Shown here in pieces: positions 8,005 to 16,324 of a stretch of DNA of 64,000 nucleotides. The translations under genes were made by a program, and so were the position numbers. The first letter of the stretch is position 1. Every line of letters begins with the position of its first letter. The DNA is taken from NCBI RefSeq assembly GCF_001702265.1, contig NZ_MAUE01000026.1:353604-417603 (forward strand), in the 5' to 3' direction. The notes beneath the pieces are model-generated. The model did not search any database. It saw only the letters and a program-made list of their open reading frames with translations, and was not told the origin of the DNA. Source of the stretch: Pseudomonas aylmerensis. GTDB taxonomy: Bacteria; Pseudomonadota; Gammaproteobacteria; Pseudomonadales; Pseudomonadaceae.

Positions 8005-8697
8005 TTACTCGGCGAAACTGCGATCAAAAAAATACACCGCCCCGGGCTTCAGGTTCTCCACCGTCGCCTGGGGCCGGCCGCCTTCACCGTGCTTCTTGCG
8101 CCCCGTCTCACGCAGATACCCCGCCTCTGTCAGCTTCAATAGCCGCTGGCGAATACTGGTCTTCAATACCGGCCGCTCCAGCACCAGGGAAAAGATCGTG
8201 GTCGCTTCCGGTGCGCTGAATTCATTGCCCAGGAACATCAGCGGCAAGCTGCTGTACAGCGACTTGGAGAGCAACCGTTCCTGCACGGCCGCGACGATAC
8301 TGTTGTGATCGAACGGCAGCTTGATGCTGCCATCGGCCACTGCCTTCAGTGCAAACCAGCCCTGATGCTCACCCAGGCTGACTTCATCCGCGACGATCGC
8401 CAGGTAAAAGGTCGACGACGACCAGCAACGCGGATCGCGAAACGCGTCACCCACCGTGCCCACTTGTTCACTCCAGGCCAACGCCAGGCCGACCTTGTCG
8501 CTGGTGCGCAAACGCTCCACGGCAGCCTGGAGGCTCAGATCTTGCACGTCGCCATTCACCACCACGCCGGGCAGCGCCCAGTGCCCGGCAAACGGCTCGG
8601 CCTCGCGTTTGTTTAGCAGCAGTTTCAGTTCGCCGGCCGTGCGGCAATAGCACAGCACGCACAGGTCGACGGTATGGAGGTAGGGGCTAAGGGGCAT
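8005..8697 (-). CDS. nrtR: NrtR: Nudix-related repressor of NAD biosynthesis
   Basis: A 230-residue protein with an N-terminal Nudix-like domain (about residues 5-140) and a C-terminal winged helix (about 155-225). The Nudix box is not canonical: after FAGHWALPGVVVNGD the catalytic REXXEE residues are missing, as is usual for NrtR repressors that bind ADP-ribose without hydrolysing it. The tail (SIRQRLLKLTEAGYLRETGRKKHGEGGRP in part) matches the NrtR DNA-binding region. It is divergent from pncA-pncB-nadE, the classic NrtR target set. The start at 8697 was chosen because the family begins near the PYLHTVDLCVL segment. Confidence 0.88.
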   Translation of the reverse strand: MPLSPYLHTVDLCVLCYCRTAGELKLLLNKREAEPFAGHWALPGVVVNGDVQDLSLQAAVERLRTSDKVGLALAWSEQVGTVGDAFRDPRCWSSSTFYLAIVADEVSLGEHQGWFALKAVADGSIKLPFDHNSIVAAVQERLLSKSLYSSLPLMFLGNEFSAPEATTIFSLVLERPVLKTSIRQRLLKLTEAGYLRETGRKKHGEGGRPQATVENLKPGAVYFFDRSFAE

Positions 8698-8750
8698 GTG
8701 ACGTCCTTCTGAACAACGATGAGGCACAGTCTAGCGGATCGAACAGATAT

Positions 8751-8817
8751 GTCATGTACTGGGCCAGGGATAGATATATAAATGTTTCTTGCAATGAAAG
8801 TACATGACGTGTACTTT
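8751..8817. promoter_or_regulatory. Candidate NrtR operator region
   Basis: Two overlapping symmetries are present. GTCATGTACT at 8751-8760 is the exact inverse of AGTACATGAC at 8799-8808. The latter also forms a 21-base palindrome with arms AAAGTACA (8797-8804) and TGTACTTT (8810-8817), 26 bases before pncA. NrtR operators are palindromes of about this length containing GTAC half-sites, as I recall, so this is the likely repressor site for both divergent units. Confidence 0.6.
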
Positions 8818-8843
8818 TGATTCCAGGCCACAGGAGATCCGCC

Positions 8844-9491
8844 ATGACCCTCGCGAAAACCGCCATTGCTTCATTCGACGTCGATGCCCAGAAGAGCTTC
8901 ACGCCGCTGTGCCCCAACGAATTGCCGGTGGTCGGTGGTGATCAGATCGGTGCCGAACTCAACTTCATGGCCAGCCTCTCCGGCCACCGCGTCGGCAGCA
9001 AGGACGCGCACACCCCGCATGCACCCTGGGTGGTCACGCAGCACAGCGAGATGCTGCAGCCCACCGGCCTGGTCCACGCCGATGTCACCTGGGTCAGCCA
9101 CTGCGTGCCGGGTACCGAGGGCTTTACCTTGCTCGACGAACTGCCCACGCCCTATGACTACGACTACTTCATCTGGAAAGGCGTCGAACCCGACCTGCAC
9201 CCCTACGGCGCCTGCTACCACGACCTGCACGACAAGCTCTCCACCGGCGTGATCGAGTACCTCAAGGCCCAAAGTGTCAGCCGCGTGATCGTCGGCGGCC
9301 TGGCCCTCGACTACTGCGTCAAGACCACCGCCCTGCAACTGCTCAAGGCCGGGCTGGAGGTGGTCCTGCACGTGCCGGCGTGCCGCAGTATCAGCGAGGA
9401 GGGCGGTGTGCAGGCCGTCAACGAGTTGCTCAAGGCCGGTGCCTGCATCAGCAGCACCCGCGAAGAACTGGCCGCGATGGCCACGCGTTAA
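8844..9491 (+). CDS. pncA: Nicotinamidase
   Basis: A 215-residue isochorismatase-fold amidase that converts nicotinamide to nicotinate and ammonia. The catalytic triad is visible: Asp in FDVDAQKSF (about residue 13), Lys in IWKGVEPD (about 112) and Cys in ALDYCVKTTA (about 159). Metal-ligand residues are in SKDAHTPHAPW. It is the first gene of the pncA-pncB-nadE group, each separated by short gaps, behind the NrtR-type palindrome. Start ATG follows CAGGAGATCC. Confidence 0.92.
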   Translation: MTLAKTAIASFDVDAQKSFTPLCPNELPVVGGDQIGAELNFMASLSGHRVGSKDAHTPHAPWVVTQHSEMLQPTGLVHADVTWVSHCVPGTEGFTLLDELPTPYDYDYFIWKGVEPDLHPYGACYHDLHDKLSTGVIEYLKAQSVSRVIVGGLALDYCVKTTALQLLKAGLEVVLHVPACRSISEEGGVQAVNELLKAGACISSTREELAAMATR

Positions 9492-9502
9492 GGAGATACA
9501 CC

Positions 9503-10741
9503 ATGGAAAGTGCCTACGACTACGAATCCCCGGTGATCCAGGGCTTGCTCGACACCGACTACTACACCTTCACCATGATGCAGGCGGTGTTGCACCAGCA
9601 CCCGAATGTCGATGTGGAATACAACTTCATCGTCCGCTCCAGGGAAAAGCTCGGCCACCTGATCCCCGCGTTGCGCGCCGAGCTGGAGAACATGGCCGGC
9701 CTGCAGATGCGAGAAGGCGAGCTGCGCTTTTTGTTCAACCCGCGTTTTCGCGAATACCTGACCCCGGACTACGAGCGCTTTCTCGGCTTGTTCCGCTTCA
9801 ATCTGCGTTATATCCACGTCAGTGAGATCGACGGCCAGTTGAACATCCGCGTGGTCGGCCCGATGCTGCACTGCATCATGTTCGAGCAGCCGGTTCTGGC
9901 GATGGTCAGCGAGTTGCGCAACCGCGACACATACCCCGACGTGAGCCTGGAAGACGTCACCCGCAAGCTCTATCAGAAGTTCGACTGGCTGGAGAAAAAC
10001 CTCAGCCGCGAGGAGCTGGCCGACTTGCGTGTGTCGGACTTCTCGACCCGCCGGCGCCTTTCGTTCAAGGCCCAGCGCGAAGTGGTGGACATCATGCGCC
10101 GCGACTTCCCCGGCCAGTTCGTCGGCACCAGCAATGCGCACCTGGCCTATGAGTTCGACCTGCCGCTGATCGGCACCATGGCCCACCAATGGCTGATGGT
10201 GCACCAGCAACTGGGCCGCCTGCGTGAAAGCCAGAACGCGGCGCTGGAAAACTGGGTGCGCGAGTACCGGGGCCGCCTCGGCATCGCCTTGACCGACTGC
10301 ATCAGCACCGACTTTTTCCTCAAGGATTTCGACCTGTACTTCGCCAAGCTCTACGACGGCCTGCGCCAGGACTCCGGCGACCCTATCGCCTGGGCCGACA
10401 AGGTGCTGGCCCGCTACAAACAGTTGGGCATCGACCCGATGACCAAGGACCTGATGTTTTCCGACGGCCTGAACTTCGAAAAATGCCTGCCGATCCTGCG
10501 GCACATCCGTGGCAAGGCCAAGTTCGGCTTCGGCATGGGCACCAGCCTGGCCTGCGATGTGGAGGGCGTCGAGCCGCTGAGCATCGTGATGAAGCTGGTG
10601 CGGGTGCACGGCGAGCCGGTGGTGAAATTCTCCGATGATCCGATCAAGAACGTCTGCGAAGACCCGTCGTTCTTGCAGTACGCGGCCCAGGTGTTTTCTG
10701 TGGGAGGGGGCGTGCTCCCGAATGCGCTGGATCAGCGCTGA
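9503..10741 (+). CDS. pncB: Nicotinate phosphoribosyltransferase
   Basis: A 412-residue enzyme that makes nicotinate mononucleotide from nicotinate and PRPP. Family segments include LDTDYYTFTMMQAV at the N-terminus, DFSTRRRLSFKAQ, FVGTSNAHLAYEFDLPLIGTMAHQW, CISTDFFLKDFD, LRQDSGDPIAWADK and FGFGMGTSLACDV. It follows pncA by 11 bases with a good AAGGAGAT ribosome site. Odd feature: the last 14 or so codons (SVGGGVLPNALDQR) are read from the left arm of a REPIN, so the C-terminal tail appears to be REP-derived. Confidence 0.92.
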   Translation: MESAYDYESPVIQGLLDTDYYTFTMMQAVLHQHPNVDVEYNFIVRSREKLGHLIPALRAELENMAGLQMREGELRFLFNPRFREYLTPDYERFLGLFRFNLRYIHVSEIDGQLNIRVVGPMLHCIMFEQPVLAMVSELRNRDTYPDVSLEDVTRKLYQKFDWLEKNLSREELADLRVSDFSTRRRLSFKAQREVVDIMRRDFPGQFVGTSNAHLAYEFDLPLIGTMAHQWLMVHQQLGRLRESQNAALENWVREYRGRLGIALTDCISTDFFLKDFDLYFAKLYDGLRQDSGDPIAWADKVLARYKQLGIDPMTKDLMFSDGLNFEKCLPILRHIRGKAKFGFGMGTSLACDVEGVEPLSIVMKLVRVHGEPVVKFSDDPIKNVCEDPSFLQYAAQVFSVGGGVLPNALDQR

Positions 10742-10788
10742 CGGTGTCGACTGACATGTCGTCTTCGCGAGCGAGCCCGCTCCCACAG
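10698..10788. repeat. REPIN overlapping the 3' end of pncB
   Basis: CTGTGGGAGGGGGCGTGCTCC at the left (one extra base to 10718) and GAGCCCGCTCCCACAG at the right form the arms of a REP doublet. The left arm lies inside the pncB coding frame, and the right arm is in the pncB-nadE gap. Confidence 0.75.
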
Positions 10789-10816
10789 GTCAATCCCGGC
10801 AATACAGAGGTGTGAT

Positions 10817-11632
10817 ATGCAAACCCAAGAACGTATCGCGCAGGAACTGAATATCGATCGGCAACTGGGCAAGGGCGATGAAGCCAAAGAGGTCCAGCGG
10901 CGCATCGATTTCATCAAGACCACCTTGCGCCAGTCCGGCTGCAAGGCCCTGGTACTGGGCATCAGTGGCGGTGTCGACTCGCTGACCGCCGGCCGCCTGT
11001 GCCAGTTGGCGGTAGAGCAACTGCGAAATGAGGACTACGCCGCGCGCTTTATCGCCATGCGCCTGCCCTATAAAACCCAGGCCGATGAAAGCGATGCCCA
11101 GGCCTCGCTGGATTTCATCGCCCCGGACCACATCGAGACCCTGAACATCGCCGCCAGCGTCGACGGCCTGATGGCCAGCCTCGACGCCAACCAAGCCAGC
11201 GCCAGCCACGTGGATTTCATCAAGGGCAACGTCAAGGCCCGCACCCGCATGATCGCCCAGTACGCGGTGGCCAACCTGCACAACGGCCTGGTGGTCGGCA
11301 CCGACCATGGCGCCGAAGCGCTGATGGGTTTCTTCACCAAATTCGGCGACGGCGCCTGCGACCTGGCGCCGCTCTCGGGGCTGACCAAGACCCAGGTCCG
11401 CCTGCTGGCCAGCGCCCTCGGCGCCCCGGCGACGCTGGTGCACAAACTGCCGACCGCCGACCTGGAAGAGCTGGTGCCGGGCAAACCGGACGAACACGCC
11501 TACGGCTGTACTTATGCAGAGATCGACGCCTACCTGATGGGCGAGCCGGTGAGCGAACGAGTGAGGAGCCTTATCGAGCAGGCCTACCTCAAGACCGCCC
11601 ACAAACGCGCACTGCCCATCACCCCCTCGTAG
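10817..11632 (+). CDS. nadE: NH3-dependent NAD synthetase
   Basis: A 271-residue ammonia-dependent NAD synthetase converting deamido-NAD to NAD. It has the P-loop of the N-type ATP pyrophosphatase family, LGISGGVDS (about residues 47-55), plus RLPYKTQADE, NVKARTRMIAQY, VGTDHGAEALMGFFTKFGDG and the C-terminal KLPTADLEELVPGKPDE loop. There is no glutaminase domain. It completes a short salvage route from nicotinamide to NAD with pncA and pncB, bypassing only the adenylyltransferase NadD. Confidence 0.93.
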   Translation: MQTQERIAQELNIDRQLGKGDEAKEVQRRIDFIKTTLRQSGCKALVLGISGGVDSLTAGRLCQLAVEQLRNEDYAARFIAMRLPYKTQADESDAQASLDFIAPDHIETLNIAASVDGLMASLDANQASASHVDFIKGNVKARTRMIAQYAVANLHNGLVVGTDHGAEALMGFFTKFGDGACDLAPLSGLTKTQVRLLASALGAPATLVHKLPTADLEELVPGKPDEHAYGCTYAEIDAYLMGEPVSERVRSLIEQAYLKTAHKRALPITPS

Positions 11633-11645
11633 GCGCGGGCTCGCC

Positions 11646-11748
11646 AGCGAAAAACCAATCGGCACCACGTACTTCCAGCATGCCCGCGTTATCGTTGTGG
11701 TTTTTCGCTAGGGCAAGGTAAGCGTAATTCCCACGTCCACTACGTGGG
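11646..11748. other. Inverted repeats between nadE and ABC operon
   Basis: AGCGAAAAACCA (11646-11657) and its exact complement TGGTTTTTCGCT (11698-11709) bracket 40 bases. A second hairpin follows with arms CCCACGT (11730-11736) and ACGTGGG (11742-11748). The region separates two convergent genes, so it may act as a terminator. It does not look like the REP family of this genome. Confidence 0.5.
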
Positions 11749-11755
11749 GGTCGGC

Positions 11756-12787
11756 CTATCGCTCGATTGACCGACTCCACCGTGCATTCCACTCCGGCCG
11801 CGCCTGGTTCACCTGGTCCCAGTCGATCGAAATCGCCGTCTGCAAGTAACCCTGCATCGCCTCCACCCGTGCGCGGGTCTTGTCGGTGGTCGGTGTGGTC
11901 GGGTTCGACGGGATCTGGTCGCCTTCTTCCAGCGCCGGTGCCTGGGCCTCGGCGGTCAGCAAAAATGCTGCGAGCTTCTGCGCCAGTTCCGGCTGGTCAT
12001 TGCGTGCAATCACGCATTCAGCCACGTTCAGCACCACCGCGCCTTCCTTCGGTTGCGCATATTCCATCGGCACGCCGAGCAACTTCTGGGTGGTGACCTG
12101 GGTCGGGGTGAGGGGGAAGATCGCCGCTTCGTCGGTCTGCACCATCTCGGAGATTTTCGCCGAGCTGGCGATGTATTCCAGTACGTTGGGGCCAACGGTT
12201 TTCGGCCAGGCCTTGAATCCCGGGTCGACGTTGGTTTCATCGCCGCCCTGGATGCGGTTGAACATCAAGAAGCCGTGCAGGCCGAAGGTCGACGAGGCCA
12301 GGGACTGGAACACCACTTTGTCCTTGAAGCGCGGGTCGGCCAGGTCCATCCACGAGGTGGGCGCGGCCCAGCCTTTTTCCTTGAACATCTTGGCGTTGTA
12401 GCCCAGGCCGGTGACGCCCAGGGTCACGGCCACGGCCTGCTGCTTGATTTTCGCCTTGGCCGGGATCTGCTCCAGGGTCAGGCTCGGCGCCAACGTGTCG
12501 CACAGGCCCATGGAGATGGCGCGGTACATGATGCCGTCGTCGAGGAACATCACGTGCATCTGCGGGTTGTCTTTGTTGGCCTGGACCTTGGCGAGGATGT
12601 CCGACGAGGTGCCAGGCACGATCACCACCTTGACGTTATTGGCCTTCTCGAACGCGGGCAGCACCTTGTCGGCGTACACCCGTTCCATGGTGCCGCCATT
12701 CATGCCCAGGTACAGCGTCGGCGCGGCGTTTGCGGTGGTGGTGAGCAAGGCGAGGGACAAGCAGGACAGCGCAATACGGAGGTTCAT
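11756..12787 (-). CDS. Polyamine/opine-type ABC transporter substrate-binding protein
   Basis: A 343-residue periplasmic binding protein of the spermidine/putrescine (PotD-like) class. It has a signal peptide ending NAAP and segments YLGMNGGTMERVYADKVLPAFEK, VIVPGTSSDILAKVQAN, and GVTGLGYNAKMFKEKGW. It is the last gene of a seven-gene minus-strand operon that also encodes two permeases, an ATPase and a three-subunit oxidase. The ligand is unknown; the partner oxidase suggests an amine, imino acid or opine. Confidence 0.82.
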   Translation of the reverse strand: MNLRIALSCLSLALLTTTANAAPTLYLGMNGGTMERVYADKVLPAFEKANNVKVVIVPGTSSDILAKVQANKDNPQMHVMFLDDGIMYRAISMGLCDTLAPSLTLEQIPAKAKIKQQAVAVTLGVTGLGYNAKMFKEKGWAAPTSWMDLADPRFKDKVVFQSLASSTFGLHGFLMFNRIQGGDETNVDPGFKAWPKTVGPNVLEYIASSAKISEMVQTDEAAIFPLTPTQVTTQKLLGVPMEYAQPKEGAVVLNVAECVIARNDQPELAQKLAAFLLTAEAQAPALEEGDQIPSNPTTPTTDKTRARVEAMQGYLQTAISIDWDQVNQARPEWNARWSRSIER

Positions 12788-12801
12788 GGAGGTTTTTCCT
12801 C

Positions 12802-13899
12802 TCAGGCTTGGAAACGACGGATGGAAAACGCTTCGATGGGTTGGCGGCTGGCCCCGTCGCAGACAATCTCTGCCAGGGCTTCACCGACCGCGGGGCCGAG
12901 CTGGAACCCGGCGCCGGCAAAGCCGAAACCGTGGAGCAAGCCCGGTTGGGTACTGCTGGGCCCGATCACCGGTTCGTGATCGGGTAGGTAACCTTCGGTG
13001 CCGCTCCAGGTGCGAATCGCCTGGGCACCCTTGAGGAACGGGTACAACTCGCCGGCATTGCGCAGAATCTCCAGCACCGCGGCCTGGCCAGGGCGCGCCG
13101 TCAGCGGGCCGAGGGCAAAACCGCGCCCGCCACCGAGGATGCAATTGCCCCGGGCAACCTGCCGCGCATAAATCCCGCCGCCTTCGACGCCGGTGCTCAC
13201 GTTCATCACCATCGGCAATGGCTCGGTGACCAGCATCGCCGGATGCGCCGAGGTAATCGGCACCGGCTCGCCGAAGTGCGCGGCCACGGTGCCGGCCCAG
13301 GCGCCGGCGCAATTGAGTAACCACAGCGCCTGTAAGTGCAGGCCGTTGGCGCAGCGCACCTGAAAGCGCTGGCCGTCATGTTCGACCTGAAGCACTTCGG
13401 CCTGCTCGTGGACCGCCGCGCCAAGGCGTTGCGCGGCACGGGCGAAAGCCGGAGACACCAGTCGCGGGTTGGCATGCCCGTCTTCCGGACACAACGAAGC
13501 GCCCACGGCGATATCGCCGACCCAGGGAAAGCGTGCACGTAGCTCGGTGTAGTCCAGCAATTGCAAGCCCAGGCCAAAGCCTCGGGTGTGCTCGGCATAG
13601 GCTTGCAGCGCAGCAAAATCCGCCGCGCTGCGCGCGAGTTTCAGATGCCCGGAACGCACGTACTCGCCGTCGATGCCGATCAACCCCGGCAGGTCGGACC
13701 ACAGCGCATGGGCGCGTTGCGACAGCGGTAACTGATGCAGCGGCCGGCCTTGTCGGCGCACGCCGCCGTAATTCACACCACTGGAATGCGAGCCGCAAAA
13801 ATCCCGTTCCACCAGGGCCACGCGCTGGCCCTTCTGCGCCAGCATCAAGGCTGCCGAAGCGCCGACAATGCCGCCGCCAAGTACGATGACGTCGATCAT
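12802..13899 (-). CDS. FAD-dependent amino/imino acid oxidase subunit (DAO fold)
   Basis: A 365-residue flavoprotein of the D-amino acid oxidase/glycine oxidase fold. The FAD-binding motif VIVLGGGIVGASAALMLA is at residues 4-21, followed by VALVERD. The C-terminal second FAD contact is GLLHGFGFAGAGFQLGPAVGEALAE. It resembles HcnC, opine oxidase subunit B and D-hydroxyproline dehydrogenase subunits. The gene overlaps its upstream neighbour by four bases. It is expected to work as a complex with the next two proteins, oxidising the imported compound and passing electrons to the respiratory chain. Confidence 0.83.
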   Translation of the reverse strand: MIDVIVLGGGIVGASAALMLAQKGQRVALVERDFCGSHSSGVNYGGVRRQGRPLHQLPLSQRAHALWSDLPGLIGIDGEYVRSGHLKLARSAADFAALQAYAEHTRGFGLGLQLLDYTELRARFPWVGDIAVGASLCPEDGHANPRLVSPAFARAAQRLGAAVHEQAEVLQVEHDGQRFQVRCANGLHLQALWLLNCAGAWAGTVAAHFGEPVPITSAHPAMLVTEPLPMVMNVSTGVEGGGIYARQVARGNCILGGGRGFALGPLTARPGQAAVLEILRNAGELYPFLKGAQAIRTWSGTEGYLPDHEPVIGPSSTQPGLLHGFGFAGAGFQLGPAVGEALAEIVCDGASRQPIEAFSIRRFQA

Positions 13900-15239
13900 G
13901 GCTGCACCTCCACGCCGAACGGCAACGGCTTGATCGGAGCCTGGCCACGCAGGCGGCCGACGTTTTCAACTGCGCGACCGCTGCGCTCGGCGACGATTTC
14001 CGCCGCCGCCAGCCCGCACATGCGGCCCTGGCAGCGACCCATGCCGACGCGGCAATACGCCTTGACCCGATTGATTTCCCAATGGCCTTCATCGACCACG
14101 GCGCGCACATCACCGACGCTGACTTCCTCGCAACGGCACAGGATCAACGCATCCGGCGCCTGCGCAGCCCAGTTTTCAGGGAACGGGAACGCAGTTTCCA
14201 GACCATGGCGAAAGCGCTGGATAGCCGCCAGTTGCTGCTCCAGCTCAGCCGGGCGGCGATGATCGATGGCAATGCCTGAATCTTCCAGCACCGCCAAGGC
14301 TGCGCGTTCGCCGGCCATTGCTGCCGCGTCTGCCCCCATGATTCCAGCGCCATCGCCGGCCAGGTACACGTCGCTCACACTGCTGCGTCCGGCGCCGTCG
14401 CGTTGCGGCAACCAGGCGCGATTCAACGCGCTCCAGGCAAACTCACAGCCGAGCAAGTCCGCCAGCTGTGTCTCGCTGCGCAAGGCATGGGCGAAGCCCA
14501 CGGCGTCACATTCCAGCACTTGCTGGTCCCAGCGGATGCCACGCACGCGCTGCTCGCCGTCGATCTGTTGAAGCGTCGCGCCCTGATGCACGGGCACGCC
14601 GTGAGCGGTCAGCCAGGCGCGGTAATACAAGCCCTTGGCCAAGGTCAGCGGTTGCCGGAGCAGGGCCGGCACTGCACGGCATTGCGCGCTGAACGGCGCG
14701 CTGTCGAGCACTGCCACCACCTGGGCGCCGGCCTTGGCGTACTGGTACGCGACCAAATACAGCAACGGTCCGCTGCCACAAAACGCCACCCGTTCACCAA
14801 TCGCGCAGCCCTGATACTTCAAGGCGATTTGCGCCGCGCCCAGGCTGTACACCCCCGGCAAGGTCCAGCCCGGGACTGGCAGGATGCGGTCGGTGGCGCC
14901 GGTGGCGACGATGATCCGCGCATACTCGACGCTCTCGGCACGCCCGTTATTGAGCATGTCCAGGCGCCCATCCTCGGCGTTCCACACCAGCGTTTGCGGG
15001 CGGTAGTCGATCAGCGGCGCGAGTTCATCCAGCGTACGGTGCACGGCCTCGGCCTTGCGCGCCTCGAACCCGTAGATCTGCTTGGCCGTACGCTGGAAGT
15101 TTGCCGGCTGGCGCCGATAGATCTGCCCGCCGCCGCGCAGGCTTTCATCCACCAGGCAGGCTTTGATGCCATGGTCGAGCAGGGTGCGCGCAGCGCTGAT
15201 CCCTGCCGGGCCGGCACCGACAATCACCACCGGCTTCAT
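13896..15239 (-). CDS. NAD(P)/FAD-dependent oxidoreductase subunit with BFD-like Fe-S domain
   Basis: A 447-residue protein. It begins with VIVGAGPAGISAARTLL (FAD site), has a second dinucleotide motif around VAFCGSGPLLYLVAYQYAKAG, and the tail (about residues 370-430) holds a bacterioferritin-associated-ferredoxin-like cluster motif, CRCEEV...CRVGMGRCQGRMC. This layout matches HcnB, opine oxidase subunit A and the alpha subunit of D-hydroxyproline dehydrogenase. It overlaps both neighbours by four bases (ATGA), indicating coupled translation and a stoichiometric complex. Confidence 0.84.
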   Translation of the reverse strand: MKPVVIVGAGPAGISAARTLLDHGIKACLVDESLRGGGQIYRRQPANFQRTAKQIYGFEARKAEAVHRTLDELAPLIDYRPQTLVWNAEDGRLDMLNNGRAESVEYARIIVATGATDRILPVPGWTLPGVYSLGAAQIALKYQGCAIGERVAFCGSGPLLYLVAYQYAKAGAQVVAVLDSAPFSAQCRAVPALLRQPLTLAKGLYYRAWLTAHGVPVHQGATLQQIDGEQRVRGIRWDQQVLECDAVGFAHALRSETQLADLLGCEFAWSALNRAWLPQRDGAGRSSVSDVYLAGDGAGIMGADAAAMAGERAALAVLEDSGIAIDHRRPAELEQQLAAIQRFRHGLETAFPFPENWAAQAPDALILCRCEEVSVGDVRAVVDEGHWEINRVKAYCRVGMGRCQGRMCGLAAAEIVAERSGRAVENVGRLRGQAPIKPLPFGVEVQP

Positions 15240-15526
15240 AGCTGGCGCCCCGGCTCGCGGCTGATCGCCTGGCCTTCTTCCAGCAGCGTCGAGCAGGCCC
15301 GCACGCGGCGCCCATCCTCAAGCCGTACCCAGCAATCCTGGCAGGCGCCCATCAGGCAAAACCCGGCGCGGCGTTCGGCGCTGAAATCACTGCCGCGCAG
15401 GTGCTCGGCGCAGGTCAGAACGGCGGTCAGCAACGTGTCGCCGAGCAAGCCGGTGGCGGGTTGCCCGTCCAGGGTAAAGGCCAGGGCAGGGCGCGTGGTT
15501 TCGGCCAATCGTTTGAACAAGGCCAT
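15236..15526 (-). CDS. Small (2Fe-2S) ferredoxin-like oxidase subunit
   Basis: A 96-residue plant-type [2Fe-2S] protein with cysteines in AGFCLMGACQDCWV and a last one in RVRACST. It corresponds to HcnA or the gamma subunit of heterotrimeric D-hydroxyproline dehydrogenase. The start ATG shares one base with the TGA of the permease upstream (TGATG), so translation is coupled; a TTG one codon earlier is a less likely start. Order small Fe-S / FAD-NAD / DAO subunit is the same as in hcnABC. Confidence 0.8.
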   Translation of the reverse strand: MALFKRLAETTRPALAFTLDGQPATGLLGDTLLTAVLTCAEHLRGSDFSAERRAGFCLMGACQDCWVRLEDGRRVRACSTLLEEGQAISREPGRQL

Positions 15527-16320
15527 CAATGTTTCCCCACCAGCACGCGGTCCAGGCCGTAGACCCGGTCGAGCAGAATCATGGTCGCCGCCGTCAGCGC
15601 AATCACCAACGCCGACACCGCCGCCATCATCGGGTCGATGGACTCGGTGGCGTACACGTACATGCGCACCGGCAGCGTCTGCGTGGCCGGCGAACTGACG
15701 AAGATCGACAACGTCACCTCATCGAAACTGTTGATGAAGGCCAGCAGCCAACCCCCGGCGACGCCGGGCAAAATCATCGGCAAGGTGATCTGGCGAAACA
15801 GCGTGAAGCGCCCGGCGCCCAGGGACTCCGCCGCCTGTTCGGCACTGCGGTCAATACCGATCGCCGCTGCCAGCACCAGGCGCAGCACATACGGGGTGAT
15901 GATCACCACGTGCGCGAGCATCAGCCAGGTGAAGCTGCCGTTCACGCCCATCAGCGCGAACAGGCGCAGCATCGCCACGCCCAGGACCAGGTGCGGAATG
16001 ATGATCGGCGACAGGAACAACGCGCTGAAAAAGTTGCGCCCCGGGAACGAGTATCGGCTGATCGCCAAGGCCGCCGGCACAGCAATCAAGGTGGCCAGGG
16101 TCGCGGCGGTAAACGCCAGGATCAGGCTGTTGTAGAACGCCTGGATAAAGTCGGCACGCTCGAACACTGCGCGAAACCAGCGCAGGGAGAAGCCCGAGGT
16201 GGGCAGGCTCAAGGTGTTTTCCGGGGTGAAGGCCACCAGGCAGACCACCACCAGCGGCGCCATCATGAACAGCACCACCAGGCCGTGAAAGCCGAGGGCC
16301 AAAGGACCGTTTCTGGACAT
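15526..16320 (-). CDS. ABC transporter permease (PotC-like)
   Basis: A 264-residue inner membrane permease with about six hydrophobic segments and the EAA loop AEQAAESLGAGRFTLFRQITLPMILPG. It belongs to the spermidine/putrescine PotC group. It lies four bases after the other permease and overlaps the Fe-S subunit gene by one base. Together with the second permease it should form the channel for the substrate delivered by the binding protein at 11756-12787. Confidence 0.86.
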   Translation of the reverse strand: MSRNGPLALGFHGLVVLFMMAPLVVVCLVAFTPENTLSLPTSGFSLRWFRAVFERADFIQAFYNSLILAFTAATLATLIAVPAALAISRYSFPGRNFFSALFLSPIIIPHLVLGVAMLRLFALMGVNGSFTWLMLAHVVIITPYVLRLVLAAAIGIDRSAEQAAESLGAGRFTLFRQITLPMILPGVAGGWLLAFINSFDEVTLSIFVSSPATQTLPVRMYVYATESIDPMMAAVSALVIALTAATMILLDRVYGLDRVLVGKH

Positions 16321-16324
16321 GCGC

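Noticed and set aside
12802..15526. Hydrogen cyanide synthase hcnABC
   Set aside because: Subunit order matches, but the genes are embedded in an ABC importer operon and the DAO subunit is short, so an amine/imino-acid oxidase is more likely.
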